DNA of 42,503 bases from a bacterium (lineage in GTDB: Bacteria > Patescibacteriota > WWE3 > 2-01-FULL-39-13 > JAACPI01), in NCBI GenBank assembly GCA_009995545.1, contig JAACPI010000007.1:1-42503 (forward strand). Direction: 5' to 3'. Numbering within the stretch: position 1 is the stretch's first letter; the number at the start of each line of letters is the position of its first letter. A program made the position numbers and the translations under genes. Shown piece by piece: positions 17,204 through 25,264 of this stretch. The notes below the pieces were generated by a model, which was not told the DNA's origin, searched no databases, and worked only from the letters and a program-made list of their open reading frames with translations.

Positions 17204-17953
17204 CTATGAATCTAGTAAATGCGACAGAATTATACCTTGGCTAACTGCAACATTTAATGAGTCTATAGATTTAATGCTGATTTTTACGTTATAGTCCATT
17301 TTAGCTAACGTACTTGTATTTATTCCAGATCCTTCGTTACCAAAAAACACTATTTTAGTTCCGCCTTTTTTAATATCTTTATAAGACTTAGTAGAGTCAA
17401 CCGTGGTGCTTATAAATTCAGTATTTTCGGTTTTAAGTTCTATGATATCCTTAATATCGTTCACCTGCATATAAGGCATATTAAAAACACTTCCGGTACT
17501 GGCATCAATACTTTTTTGGTTTAAAGGGCTAACACAGCTATCTAGTAAAAAAATACCTTTAACACCAAATGCTACACTTGTTCTAAAAATCATTCCCATG
17601 TTTTCCGGGTTTTGGATATTTTCCAAAGCTATATAAACACCTTCTTCTAGTTTAGAAATATCTGTTGTCATTAAATCGCTAGAGTTTATAAGTGCTGCTG
17701 CAGTAAATCCATTACGCCTATTAGAAAGTCTGTGTATTCCGCTTTCTTTGATAAGTAGCGTTTTATTAAACTTAAATTTATTTTGTATTTTTGGGCTTAT
17801 AATTACGTATTCAATTACTTGAGGGGCATTTTTAACTAAGTCTTTTATAACTTTTTCTCCTTCTACTAAAGCTTTTCCCTCTTTTTTTCTAAAATGGGCG
17901 TTTTTAGTTAGCCGTATTAAATAGTTGTACTGGTTTTTAGATAAAAAATTCAT
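17204..17953 (-). CDS. SpoU/TrmH-family RNA 2'-O-methyltransferase
   Basis: Transfers a methyl group from S-adenosylmethionine to a ribose 2'-hydroxyl in tRNA or rRNA. The N-terminal about 90 residues form the L7Ae-like substrate-binding domain (RKKEGKALVEGEKVIKDL). The C-terminal SPOUT domain shows all three motifs: ENIQNPENMGMIFRT, VFFGNEGSGI and IKSIDSLNVAVSQGIIL. At 249 residues it resembles the RlmB/TrmH-like group. The exact target cannot be assigned. A TAAAAT box (17962-17967) lies eight bases before the ATG, so the mRNA is likely leaderless. It stands alone next to tRNA-Val. Confidence 0.93.
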   Translation of the reverse strand: MNFLSKNQYNYLIRLTKNAHFRKKEGKALVEGEKVIKDLVKNAPQVIEYVIISPKIQNKFKFNKTLLIKESGIHRLSNRRNGFTAAALINSSDLMTTDISKLEEGVYIALENIQNPENMGMIFRTSVAFGVKGIFLLDSCVSPLNQKSIDASTGSVFNMPYMQVNDIKDIIELKTENTEFISTTVDSTKSYKDIKKGGTKIVFFGNEGSGINTSTLAKMDYNVKISIKSIDSLNVAVSQGIILSHLLDS

Positions 17954-18066
17954 GTAGCAGTATTTTATACTACAAACGCCCTTATTGCGAGCAAAAGCCT
18001 TTATCTGTGGTTATTATTCCTAGTATTTGATGTGCAGTGGTAAAATGGATTTAGTACACAAAGTAT

Positions 18067-18495
18067 ATGTCTAAAATAACTAAAACAGCTGGGGTAGTAA
18101 TATTTAAAGATAATTTGGTTTTGCTTGTTTCGCATACAAAAAAAGCTAAACACAAAACTGGAGTTTACGGTATACCCGCAGGAAGATTAGATCCAGGTGA
18201 AAATGAAATCGAAACAGCAATTAGAGAAACCTACGATGAAACCTGTTTAAAAGTAAAAAAAGAAAACTTATTGCCCTTACCCAATCTTTATAAGGCTGTA
18301 ATAGAAAGAAAAAACGAACCTACTCGCTTATTTTCATTGCAAGCATATTTGTGCTTATCCTATGAAGGTGATCCTAAAAATACCGAAGAAAATATTCCTA
18401 AATGGGTAAAAGTTGACAATTTAGATAAATACAATTTACTACCTAATATTAAACAAGTAATCCTAGACGCCTTGGAGTTGTCCAGCAATTTATAG
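18067..18495 (+). CDS. Nudix hydrolase
   Basis: A 142-residue single-domain Nudix protein that would cleave a nucleoside diphosphate linked to another group. The Nudix box reads GRLDPGENEIETAIRETYDE: Gly39, Glu45, the REx pair at 53-54 and Glu58 are kept. The first Glu of the usual EE pair is Asp57, and the following Gly is Cys60. Metal binding is probably retained, but the change is worth noting. The substrate is unknown. An extended -10 TGGTAAAAT (18038-18046) lies 20 bases before the ATG. The protein lacks extra domains. It is convergent with the small membrane ORF that follows. Confidence 0.88.
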   Translation: MSKITKTAGVVIFKDNLVLLVSHTKKAKHKTGVYGIPAGRLDPGENEIETAIRETYDETCLKVKKENLLPLPNLYKAVIERKNEPTRLFSLQAYLCLSYEGDPKNTEENIPKWVKVDNLDKYNLLPNIKQVILDALELSSNL

Positions 18496-18506
18496 GTTTA
18501 TTAATA

Positions 18507-18656
18507 TTATTTATTTGATCCTGAAATATTTATATTTTTAATAAATTGTGGTTTGTTTTGCGAAAGATAATCCTTATTAGCTATAAAAAACCCCATTATC
18601 AACATTGCTCCAATAAATAAAAGAAGAGTTATTGTTAATTTAATTTGATTATTCAT
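18507..18656 (-). CDS. Small single-TM protein, 49 aa
   Basis: Too short for the ORF track. It reads MNNQIKLTIT followed by a strongly hydrophobic helix (LLLFIGAMLIMGFFIA) and a polar tail ending ISGSNK. The shape (short basic N-terminus, one helix, polar outer tail) is that of a small membrane protein. The ATG lies nine bases downstream of the tRNA-Pro 3' end on the same strand, so it could be read from the tRNA transcript. No ribosome site is seen. It overlaps no other gene and fills an otherwise empty 165-bp gap. Confidence 0.45.
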   Translation of the reverse strand: MNNQIKLTITLLLFIGAMLIMGFFIANKDYLSQNKPQFIKNINISGSNK

Positions 18657-18664
18657 ATTTTTAA

Positions 18665-18741
18665 TGGTCGGGGTTACAGGACTTGAACCTGTGACCTCCG
18701 CGTCCCAAACGCGGCGCGCTAGCCAACTGCGCTAAACCCCG
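18665..18741 (-). tRNA. tRNA-Pro (TGG)
   Basis: Anticodon stem CCGCG/CGCGG with loop TTTGGGA, anticodon TGG (codon CCA). Acceptor stem CGGGGTT/AACCCCG, A discriminator and encoded CCA. Track ORF 18661-18849 is a shadow of this and the next tRNA. Confidence 0.95.
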
Positions 18742-18805
18742 ATTAAAGATAACTACCCAACTCGGTTTTTGTACTTGGCTTGCCCTCCGTATATTTAGTG
18801 TGGGT

Positions 18806-18892
18806 TGGTGCCGAGGGCGGGAATCGAACCCGCATGGAGTTAAGTCCACTGGATTTTAAGTCCAGCGCGTATACCAGTTCCGCCACCTCGGC
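18806..18892 (-). tRNA. tRNA-Leu (TAA)
   Basis: Class II tRNA, anticodon stem CTGGA/TCCAG with loop CTTAAAA, anticodon TAA (codon TTA, the dominant Leu codon here). Long variable arm GTGGACTTAACTCCAT, acceptor GCCGAGG, A discriminator and encoded CCA. Confidence 0.95.
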
Positions 18893-18990
18893 CTAACTTA
18901 CTTAAAAAATATGAAGGAATTATAAACTTGTAAACTCATTATGTCACGTTACTTACAGGCTTCATAACGGTGGAATTTGTAATTTAATAA

Positions 18991-18999
18991 TGATATAGT
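18991..18999 (+). promoter_or_regulatory. Promoter of tRNA-Phe/tRNA-Val
   Basis: TGA-TATAGT, an extended -10 element 17 bases before tRNA-Phe, divergent from the tRNA-Leu/tRNA-Pro pair. Confidence 0.5.
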
Positions 19000-19016
19000 T
19001 ACTGCATTAATTTGTA

Positions 19017-19092
19017 GGTAAGGTAGCCAAGTTGGTCACGGCACCGGTCTGAAAAACCGGCCATGTGAGTTCGATTCTCACCCTTACCACCA
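19017..19092 (+). tRNA. tRNA-Phe (GAA)
   Basis: Anticodon stem CCGGT/ACCGG with loop CTGAAAA, anticodon GAA (codons TTC/TTT). Acceptor GGTAAGG/CCTTACC, A discriminator and encoded CCA. Confidence 0.95.
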
Positions 19093-19098
19093 CATCTA

Positions 19099-19175
19099 GG
19101 GTGATTAGCTCAGTTGGTTAGAGCGCTTCGCTTACATCGAAGAGGTCGGGGGTTCGAATCCCTCATCACCCACCA
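19099..19175 (+). tRNA. tRNA-Val (TAC)
   Basis: Anticodon stem CTTCG/CGAAG with loop CTTACAT, anticodon TAC (codons GTA and other GTN). Acceptor GGGTGAT/ATCACCC, A discriminator and CCA encoded. Six bases after tRNA-Phe, so a two-tRNA transcript that likely continues into the TlyA-like gene. Confidence 0.95.
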
Positions 19176-19196
19176 TATTTCCGCTATTTAAAAAAG

Positions 19197-19766
19197 ATGA
19201 GTACATATGTATCCCGTGCAGGTGAAAAGTTAGATTTTGCACTTAAACAATTTAAAATTACTCCCCTAAACTTAGTTTGTGCAGATTTCGGAAGCAATAC
19301 AGGGGGTTTTGTAGATTGCTTGCTACAAAACGGTGCTAGTAAAGTTTATACCGTAGAAACAGGATACGGAGTTTTGGATTGGAATTTACGAAATAACCAA
19401 AAAGTTGTTGTAATGGAAAGAACAAATGCTCTACATGTTAAATTACCCGAAAAAATTGACTTAATATCTGTAGACGTATCGTGGACTCCCCTATCTAAAA
19501 TTATTCCAAATATTTTAAACAACTTAAAAAGAAATGGAATTATAATTGTCTTATTAAAACCCCATTATGAGTACACTGCTTTAAACCCCAATGAACATTT
19601 AGGAAAGTTAGGTTTAGATCCAGTAAAAGCGGAGGAAACTAAAGACAGAGTTGTAAGTGATATAGAAAATACTTTTAAAATAAAGGTTAAAGAGGTAACT
19701 AAATCCCCTATTAAAGGTAACAAGTCTGGCAATATAGAATACTTAGTTCTTCTTGCTAATTTTTAA
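19197..19766 (+). CDS. TlyA-like RNA methyltransferase without S4 domain
   Basis: FtsJ/RrmJ-fold S-adenosylmethionine methyltransferase. It opens with YVSRAGEKLDFALKQF, the linker that in TlyA follows the S4 RNA-binding domain. Next come motif I CADFGSNTGGFVDCLLQNGA, ETGYGVLDWNLRN, MERTNA, DVSWTPLSKIIP and VLLKPHYE. TlyA 2'-O-methylates C residues in 16S and 23S rRNA. Classical TlyA is about 270 residues; this one is 189, because the roughly 60-residue S4 domain is absent and no upstream frame carries it. RNA recognition must therefore differ. The ATG is 22 bases after tRNA-Val, so it may be read from the tRNA transcript. Its 3' end overlaps the convergent MFS gene by 24 bases. Confidence 0.88.
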   Translation: MSTYVSRAGEKLDFALKQFKITPLNLVCADFGSNTGGFVDCLLQNGASKVYTVETGYGVLDWNLRNNQKVVVMERTNALHVKLPEKIDLISVDVSWTPLSKIIPNILNNLKRNGIIIVLLKPHYEYTALNPNEHLGKLGLDPVKAEETKDRVVSDIENTFKIKVKEVTKSPIKGNKSGNIEYLVLLANF

Positions 19767-20969
19767 AGTAACTAAACCAAAGTACAAGGCAACTCCTGCT
19801 AAAACTGCGTTAAACACAAAAACATTATTGCTAAATAGTGCAAATGCTGCACCAGATATTAAAGGTATATAGCTACTATTAATCGATGAAAAAGATTCGT
19901 CAAACCCCAATACCTCGGCTTGTTCAGATTTTTGTGTACTGTTGACTAAAATAGTTTTGGTGTTTAGTAAATTTAGCGATATCCCAATGTTTATTAAATA
20001 AGAAATAGCTAAAAATGGAACTAATGTATTAACAAAGGGCAGCATTAAAAAGCCAATAATTAAAAGTATTTGACCTAAAATAATTGAACTAACAGATCCG
20101 ATTTTTTGTGAAATTTTAGGTGTTAAAAACCCCTGGTTAATAATTAAAAAAGAACCAATTATAGTGAAAACAATTCCAATTTGTTTAGGATCTAATTGCT
20201 GAAAGTTTTTTAAATATAAACTAATTATCGAAGTATAAGCAGTAAAGGCGGCTGCAAAAAAGAACTTAGAGGACAATAAATTAAATATTAAGGGTTCTTT
20301 TTTATATTTAAAAAAGTTTTTAAATACGTTGAGTCTAGAGTAAATAGTTTTAAATAATGAAAAATTATCCTTTGTTTCCAAAATAGCAGTATCTTTAAGC
20401 TTAAATAAAAGTATTAAGGCTACTGTGGATATTAAAATTGCCAAAATAACTGTTCCCAAATAACCAATATTGCTCGTGCTAGAAAAAGACCCTAAAACAG
20501 GCCCAAACATAAAACCCAGGCCAAAAGTCGCACCTATAAGCCCAAAAGCTTTTGTTTTTTCATGCGGTTCTGTTATATCCGATACATAAGCGTTTGCTAC
20601 TGAAATATTGCCCCCTGTAATTCCATCGGTAACTCTTGATAGTAGAATAATAAAAATACTTAAAGATATTCCAATGACTTTTACATTAGGGTTTATAAAA
20701 TATGCACTAGCAAAAATAAACCAGCTAAGTAATGTTCCTGCTTGGCTAATTATTAACAGTTTTTTTCGTCCATAAATATTAGATAATTTTCCAAGGGCGG
20801 GTGCTGCTAAAAATTGAAATAAAGAATAAGTAGAAATTAGTAGGCCGTAGGTTGTTGCACCTAACCCATATTTTTCTACTACAAAAGGCATAACAGGAAT
20901 AAGTAACGAAAAACCTATTGTGTTAACAAACGAAAGTAACATAATAGGAAAAAGTCTTTTAAAAAGCAT
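19743..20969 (-). CDS. MFS exporter (TetA/drug:H+ antiporter type)
   Basis: Twelve-helix transporter of 408 residues. The first half carries IPVMPFVVEKYGLGATTYGLL and the motif A-like loop APALGKLSNIYGRKKLL between helices 2 and 3, plus RVTDGITGGN. These are typical of the TetA/Bcr-like drug:H+ antiporter group. The second half continues with SLYLKNFQQLDPKQIGIVFT and NTKTILVNSTQKSEQAEVLG. The cargo is unknown. An extended -10 TGGTATAAT ends six bases before the ATG, so the mRNA should be leaderless. The gene's 3' end runs 24 bases into the TlyA-like gene on the other strand. Confidence 0.9.
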   Translation of the reverse strand: MLFKRLFPIMLLSFVNTIGFSLLIPVMPFVVEKYGLGATTYGLLISTYSLFQFLAAPALGKLSNIYGRKKLLIISQAGTLLSWFIFASAYFINPNVKVIGISLSIFIILLSRVTDGITGGNISVANAYVSDITEPHEKTKAFGLIGATFGLGFMFGPVLGSFSSTSNIGYLGTVILAILISTVALILLFKLKDTAILETKDNFSLFKTIYSRLNVFKNFFKYKKEPLIFNLLSSKFFFAAAFTAYTSIISLYLKNFQQLDPKQIGIVFTIIGSFLIINQGFLTPKISQKIGSVSSIILGQILLIIGFLMLPFVNTLVPFLAISYLINIGISLNLLNTKTILVNSTQKSEQAEVLGFDESFSSINSSYIPLISGAAFALFSNNVFVFNAVLAGVALYFGLVTLKISKKN

Positions 20970-20975
20970 TTGTGG

Positions 20976-20984
20976 ATTATACCA
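20976..20984 (-). promoter_or_regulatory. Extended -10 promoter, leaderless
   Basis: TGG-TATAAT on the minus strand, exactly six bases before the MFS ATG (20969). Confidence 0.7.
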
Positions 20985-21019
20985 GGTTTAAGATTATAAA
21001 TGGATTGTGTTTAAATTAT

Positions 21020-21094
21020 CGGGGTGTAGCGCAGTGGTAGCGTGCGTCGTTCGGGACGACGAGGTCGGCGGTTCAAATCCGCCCACCCCGACCA
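21020..21094 (+). tRNA. tRNA-Pro (CGG)
   Basis: Anticodon stem CGTCG/CGACG with loop TTCGGGA, anticodon CGG (codon CCG). Acceptor CGGGGTG/CACCCCG, A discriminator and encoded CCA. Stands alone between divergent and convergent protein genes. Confidence 0.95.
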
Positions 21095-21118
21095 AGGAAT
21101 AAGTTATTGGTGTGACTT

Positions 21119-22189
21119 TTAAAGTAATTTTTGATGTTTCTTCTTTTTCTTTAACTCCTCTAAAAGATCTTTAACTTGGTCTACACCTTCTTTATTAGTT
21201 ATGTAAACTACGTCTTCTGTATTTATTATTATGGTTTCTTTTAAATTTACGCCAATAACCATTTTTTGCTTTTGATCGTTATAAATTAAAGAATCTTTAG
21301 AATTTTGTAACAAACCCTCTCCTTTAATATAGTTTTTACTAGAAGGTTCTAAGAACTTTTTAAGGGCAAATAAAGTACCTGGATCTTCCCACCCCATATT
21401 ACTTGTTATAACCCCTACATCTTTTTTAGGTAAATTATCTAAAACTACCGCATCAAAAGACTTTTTTTCGATATTAGGATAAATTTTATTTATAGTAGAT
21501 TTTTCTTTTTTTGTGCCTAAATCTTTTTCAATTAATAGTAGGTCATTGTAAATGTTGGGGGAGAATTTTTCGTAGATATTTAGTAAATATTTAACTGTGG
21601 AGATTGAGTAACCAGTGTTGATAAACCAATTATTAGAAGAGTAATATTTATCTGCGTCGTTTTGATTAGGTCTATAAACATGACCCTTTAGTTTGTGTAC
21701 ATGTCCTTTACCTTTTTCAAAATTTGTCCAGCCTAAATTACTATTTGCAAAGGTGGGTTTTTCTGCCCACATAATAGCTTTATAATCGCCTTTTATAATG
21801 GATTTTTCTGCTTCTATTAGTAATTTTTGGTATTGGTCTTCTTTTTTTATAATGTGGTCTGCCCAGCCAATATATACGGGGCCAACATAACCCTGTTTTC
21901 TAAGCCTAATTAAAGCCAAACCTACAGCAGGCCCAACGTCTCTTCGAGCTGGTTCTGTAAAAATATTTTCATCTATAAGTTTTGGAAGTTGTTTTTTGAC
22001 CTGCTTAACATACTTTTCATTGGTGCTTATGTAAATATCTTTCCACTTATATATCTTTTTAATCCGGTTAGCCGAAAGTTGTAGCGTTGAAGAATATTTT
22101 TGAATAGGTACAAACTGCTTGGGCAAATTTTCTCTGCTTAAAGGCCAAAATCTTGTTCCACCACCTCCAGCAAAAATAAGTAGTTTCAT
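21119..22189 (-). CDS. manC: Mannose-1-phosphate guanylyltransferase
   Basis: Makes GDP-mannose from GTP and mannose 1-phosphate for glycan synthesis. The nucleotidyltransferase signature FAGGGGTRFWPLSRENLPKQF is at the N-terminus, followed by EPARRDVGPAVGLAL, a metal/nucleotide WADHII, NSNLGWTNFEKG, FINTGYSI and GWEDPGTL, all typical of the GMP family. At 356 residues it is the monofunctional form without the phosphomannose isomerase domain. The lysine-rich tail (KKKKKHQKLL) is unusual but short. A TATAAT box (22196-22201) ends six bases before the ATG, so the mRNA is probably leaderless. No other sugar-nucleotide gene is adjacent. Confidence 0.93.
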   Translation of the reverse strand: MKLLIFAGGGGTRFWPLSRENLPKQFVPIQKYSSTLQLSANRIKKIYKWKDIYISTNEKYVKQVKKQLPKLIDENIFTEPARRDVGPAVGLALIRLRKQGYVGPVYIGWADHIIKKEDQYQKLLIEAEKSIIKGDYKAIMWAEKPTFANSNLGWTNFEKGKGHVHKLKGHVYRPNQNDADKYYSSNNWFINTGYSISTVKYLLNIYEKFSPNIYNDLLLIEKDLGTKKEKSTINKIYPNIEKKSFDAVVLDNLPKKDVGVITSNMGWEDPGTLFALKKFLEPSSKNYIKGEGLLQNSKDSLIYNDQKQKMVIGVNLKETIIINTEDVVYITNKEGVDQVKDLLEELKKKKKHQKLL

Positions 22190-22265
22190 ATATTGATTAT
22201 AAACAAATTAAGTAATTTTTCTATTTAATGTATATGCGTCTAAAATGCTATAAAATGTATTGAGT

Positions 22266-23969
22266 ATGATTAATCAAGAAATCGCACAGATATTTAGAAA
22301 CATTGCCAATTATCTTGATATGGAAGAGGGCCAAAATAATTTTTTTAGAATTAGGGCCTTTAATGCTACCGCAGACGCAGTTGAAAACCACCCAGAAGAT
22401 ATTGCTAGTTTAAATATCTACGATTTAAAGAAAATTAAGGGTGTTGGTGATAGTACTGCAAAAGATATTTTAGAGTATGTAAAAAATGGCGTAATCCCCT
22501 ACTACGAAGAACTAAAAGCAAAATCCCCTGTAAAGCTAGAAGAACTTATTAAAATACAAGGTATGGGCCCAAAAAGAATTAAAAAACTATACCAAGAGTT
22601 AGGTGTTACAGATTTAGTATCTTTAAAATTACACGCGGAGGCAGGTAATATAGCCAAATTAGATGGGTTTGGAGAAAAATCTCAAGCAAGTATTATAGAA
22701 AATCTGCAATTTGCAATTGTTAATAAAGAAAGAACAAGAATTGATAATGCGCTCTTAATAGCAGAAAAATATATAGACTATTTAAAAAGTAAGGATACAA
22801 ATATTGTTCAAATCAATTACGGGGGAAGCTTGCGAAGGCGAAACGAAACAGTAGGAGATATAGATTTACTGGTTTCTTCTAAAGATCCTGTTGCTACTTC
22901 TAAAGTGTTTGTAGAATACCCAGAAATAGAAAAAGTTTTAGGAAATGGAGACACAAAAAGTAGTGTGTGGTTAAAGCAAAAAATTCAGGTTGATCTACGA
23001 GTTATAAACGACAGTAACTTTGGTGCCGCCTTACAGTATTTTACTGGCAGTAAAGATCACAATGTAAGACTTAGAAAAATTGCCATTAGTAAGGGTTTAA
23101 AATTAAGTGAGTACGGATTATTTAGAAAAAGTAACGACACCTTGGTAGCGAGTAAAACTGAAAAAGAAATATACGAGGTTTTAGTTAACAATTATGTTGA
23201 ACCGGAGCTTAGAGAAGACGGGAATGAGCTAGATTTAGCCATAGATAGTAGATTACCTAAACTTATTGATCTAGCCGATATAAAAGGTGATTTGCAGATG
23301 CACAGTACCCACAGTGATGGCAAAAACACAATGGAAGAGATGGTTTTAAAGTGTATAGACTTGGGATATGCCAACATGGGGTTTACTGATCACTTCGGTA
23401 ATCTTTACGTTGCAAACGCCGTTAAAGAAGACGGCTTTAATGCATATTTTGATGAAATTTTAGCTTTAAAAGAAAAATACAAAGATAAAATTAAGGTTTT
23501 AGCCGGGGCAGAAGTAAATGTTAAGCCAAATGGAGACTTAGATTTTACCCAAGCTTACTTAGAAAAATTAGACTTTGTCGTAGCCAGTGTTCACTCTAGT
23601 CTTAAAGTTGACTTAAAAGTGGCTACAGATAGATACTTAAACGTTTTAGATAACCCTGTAGTTACTATAATAGGTCACCCTACAGGTCGTATTATTGGCC
23701 AAAGGCCCGGATTTGAATTTAATTATGTGTCTGTTTTTCAAAAATCTGCCGAAAAGGGTATTGTAATGGAGATTAATGCGCACCCTGCTCGACAAGACTT
23801 GCCTTATCACTTAGTTAAATCTGCAGTAAAGCAAGGTTGTAAAATACAAATAAGCACCGATGCACACAGCGTAAATGACCTGGAATTGATGAAATATGGG
23901 GTATTTGTTGGACGAAAGGCCGGATTAGAATCAAAAAACCTATTCAATATTCAAAAACAATTACCCTAA
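22266..23969 (+). CDS. polX: DNA polymerase X family with PHP domain
   Basis: Gap-filling repair polymerase of 567 residues. In order: an N-terminal 8-kDa-like domain with helix-hairpin-helix motifs (LKKIKGVGDSTAKDI; IKIQGMGPKRIKKLY; LDGFGEKSQASI); the nucleotidyltransferase core GGSLRRRNETVGDIDLLVS with metal-binding Asp198 and Asp200; and a C-terminal PHP phosphoesterase domain starting near 335 (DLQMHSTHSDGKNT, GFTDHF, GAEVNV, ASVHSS, IGHPTGR, STDAHS), which in bacterial PolX gives 3'-5' exonuclease activity. All PHP metal ligands appear kept. The track start is a TTG at 22260. ATG 22266 is preferred because TGCTATAAA (22246-22254) places the transcript start near 22261. Confidence 0.95.
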   Translation: MINQEIAQIFRNIANYLDMEEGQNNFFRIRAFNATADAVENHPEDIASLNIYDLKKIKGVGDSTAKDILEYVKNGVIPYYEELKAKSPVKLEELIKIQGMGPKRIKKLYQELGVTDLVSLKLHAEAGNIAKLDGFGEKSQASIIENLQFAIVNKERTRIDNALLIAEKYIDYLKSKDTNIVQINYGGSLRRRNETVGDIDLLVSSKDPVATSKVFVEYPEIEKVLGNGDTKSSVWLKQKIQVDLRVINDSNFGAALQYFTGSKDHNVRLRKIAISKGLKLSEYGLFRKSNDTLVASKTEKEIYEVLVNNYVEPELREDGNELDLAIDSRLPKLIDLADIKGDLQMHSTHSDGKNTMEEMVLKCIDLGYANMGFTDHFGNLYVANAVKEDGFNAYFDEILALKEKYKDKIKVLAGAEVNVKPNGDLDFTQAYLEKLDFVVASVHSSLKVDLKVATDRYLNVLDNPVVTIIGHPTGRIIGQRPGFEFNYVSVFQKSAEKGIVMEINAHPARQDLPYHLVKSAVKQGCKIQISTDAHSVNDLELMKYGVFVGRKAGLESKNLFNIQKQLP

Positions 23970-24022
23970 GATAGCTTTTTTCTTACTATAACAGCTTTTA
24001 ACCTGTATAATAGACTACCAAT

Positions 24023-25264
24023 ATGAAATTTTTTAGAGCAATTGAAATTATAATTAGTTTGGGTATTGTGGGGTTGGTTGTTGTCTTTTTTTCTTTAAAA
24101 AATAGTCCACCTAAGGTTCTAGGTGAGAATACAACTCTAGACACCCCGACAGACACTACAGTATCAAATGTACTTGGTAAAAGTGATGTTGATTTATGTA
24201 AGTCTTTACAAGCGGAAGATACTAAAGATGTTGATCAAGAATCCTTGAACATTCAGAGTAACATTGGTTATCAAAATAATAAGTTTGGCCTGTACATCTA
24301 CAGAGTGGATGATTTTGCAATAAAAGCCGCGGAAATGGTAAATAGTAATGGAGGAGATTGGGGGTATGTTTTAGTGCCTTATAATGTTACAGAATATGAT
24401 TCCAAAAAGTGGGACAGTTTCTTTGCCATTTTAAAAGAATATCATTTAATTCCAGTCATACAACTCTGGGATATCAGTAAGGATCCCCAAGATATGCTTA
24501 GGGATACTAAAAAATCTGCCCAGTTCTTAAATAGTTTAAATTGGCCAATTAAAAATAGATATATAAGCGTTTACAACGAGGTTAATGACGAAAGATTTTG
24601 GAAATCGGGAATTAACCCCGAAGAATACGCCTGGGTTTTAGATAAAACTATAGATATCTATAAAAATGAGAATAGCGACTTTTTTATTTTAAATGGGGCT
24701 TTTAATGCAAGCGCCTTTACAGGGCCCGGTTATTTAAGTGAAGATACCTTTTTATTAAGAATGGACAATAGTGTTCCAGGAATCTTTAGTAAATTAGACG
24801 GTTGGGCTAGCCACCCTTATCCTCATATAAATGGTTATTTAGGAACCCCAGAGGACACCGGAAGAAACAGTATTCGTGCCTATGAGTGGGAGCTTGAGAT
24901 ACTAGAAAGAAGCTACGGGGTTAAGGATTTGCCAGTATTTATAACAGAAACAGGTTGGCCACACGCAGAAGGTAAAAATATTAATCTAAACTATGAAAAA
25001 GAGTCTACTGTTTCACAGTATATAAAACGTTCATTTGAAAACGTTTGGTTAACTGATAACAGGGTTGTTGCTGTTACACCTTTTACTATTAAATATGACC
25101 CACCTTTTGATCATTTCAGTTGGATTAAAAGTAATGGAGATACTTACCAAATGTTTGATACGATAAAAGGTATGTCTAAAATAGCGGGAAAACCACCAGT
25201 TACAGAGCCTTATAATCCACTAAAAGAAAAATGTTCTAAATTAAAGGAGAATACTAATAATTAG
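24023..25264 (+). CDS. Membrane-anchored glycoside hydrolase-like TIM-barrel protein
   Basis: An N-terminal helix (IIISLGIVGLVVVFFSL) anchors a domain outside the cell, followed by PPKVLGENT and a polar linker. The domain (about residues 85-400) looks like a clan GH-A glycosidase. YNEVND supplies a likely acid/base Glu186 after a beta-strand, and FITETGWPH supplies a likely nucleophile Glu309, with the ETGWP pattern known from GH17 and related families. WASHPYPH fits a further sugar-binding strand. The family and substrate (cell-wall or host glycan) cannot be fixed. A TATAAT box (24006-24011) ends 11 bases before the ATG. Its stop shares the TTAG with the convergent gene. Confidence 0.8.
   Translation: MKFFRAIEIIISLGIVGLVVVFFSLKNSPPKVLGENTTLDTPTDTTVSNVLGKSDVDLCKSLQAEDTKDVDQESLNIQSNIGYQNNKFGLYIYRVDDFAIKAAEMVNSNGGDWGYVLVPYNVTEYDSKKWDSFFAILKEYHLIPVIQLWDISKDPQDMLRDTKKSAQFLNSLNWPIKNRYISVYNEVNDERFWKSGINPEEYAWVLDKTIDIYKNENSDFFILNGAFNASAFTGPGYLSEDTFLLRMDNSVPGIFSKLDGWASHPYPHINGYLGTPEDTGRNSIRAYEWELEILERSYGVKDLPVFITETGWPHAEGKNINLNYEKESTVSQYIKRSFENVWLTDNRVVAVTPFTIKYDPPFDHFSWIKSNGDTYQMFDTIKGMSKIAGKPPVTEPYNPLKEKCSKLKENTNN

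Noticed and set aside
18661-18849. 62-residue ORF on the minus strand
   Set aside because: Shadow of tRNA-Pro(TGG) and tRNA-Leu(TAA).
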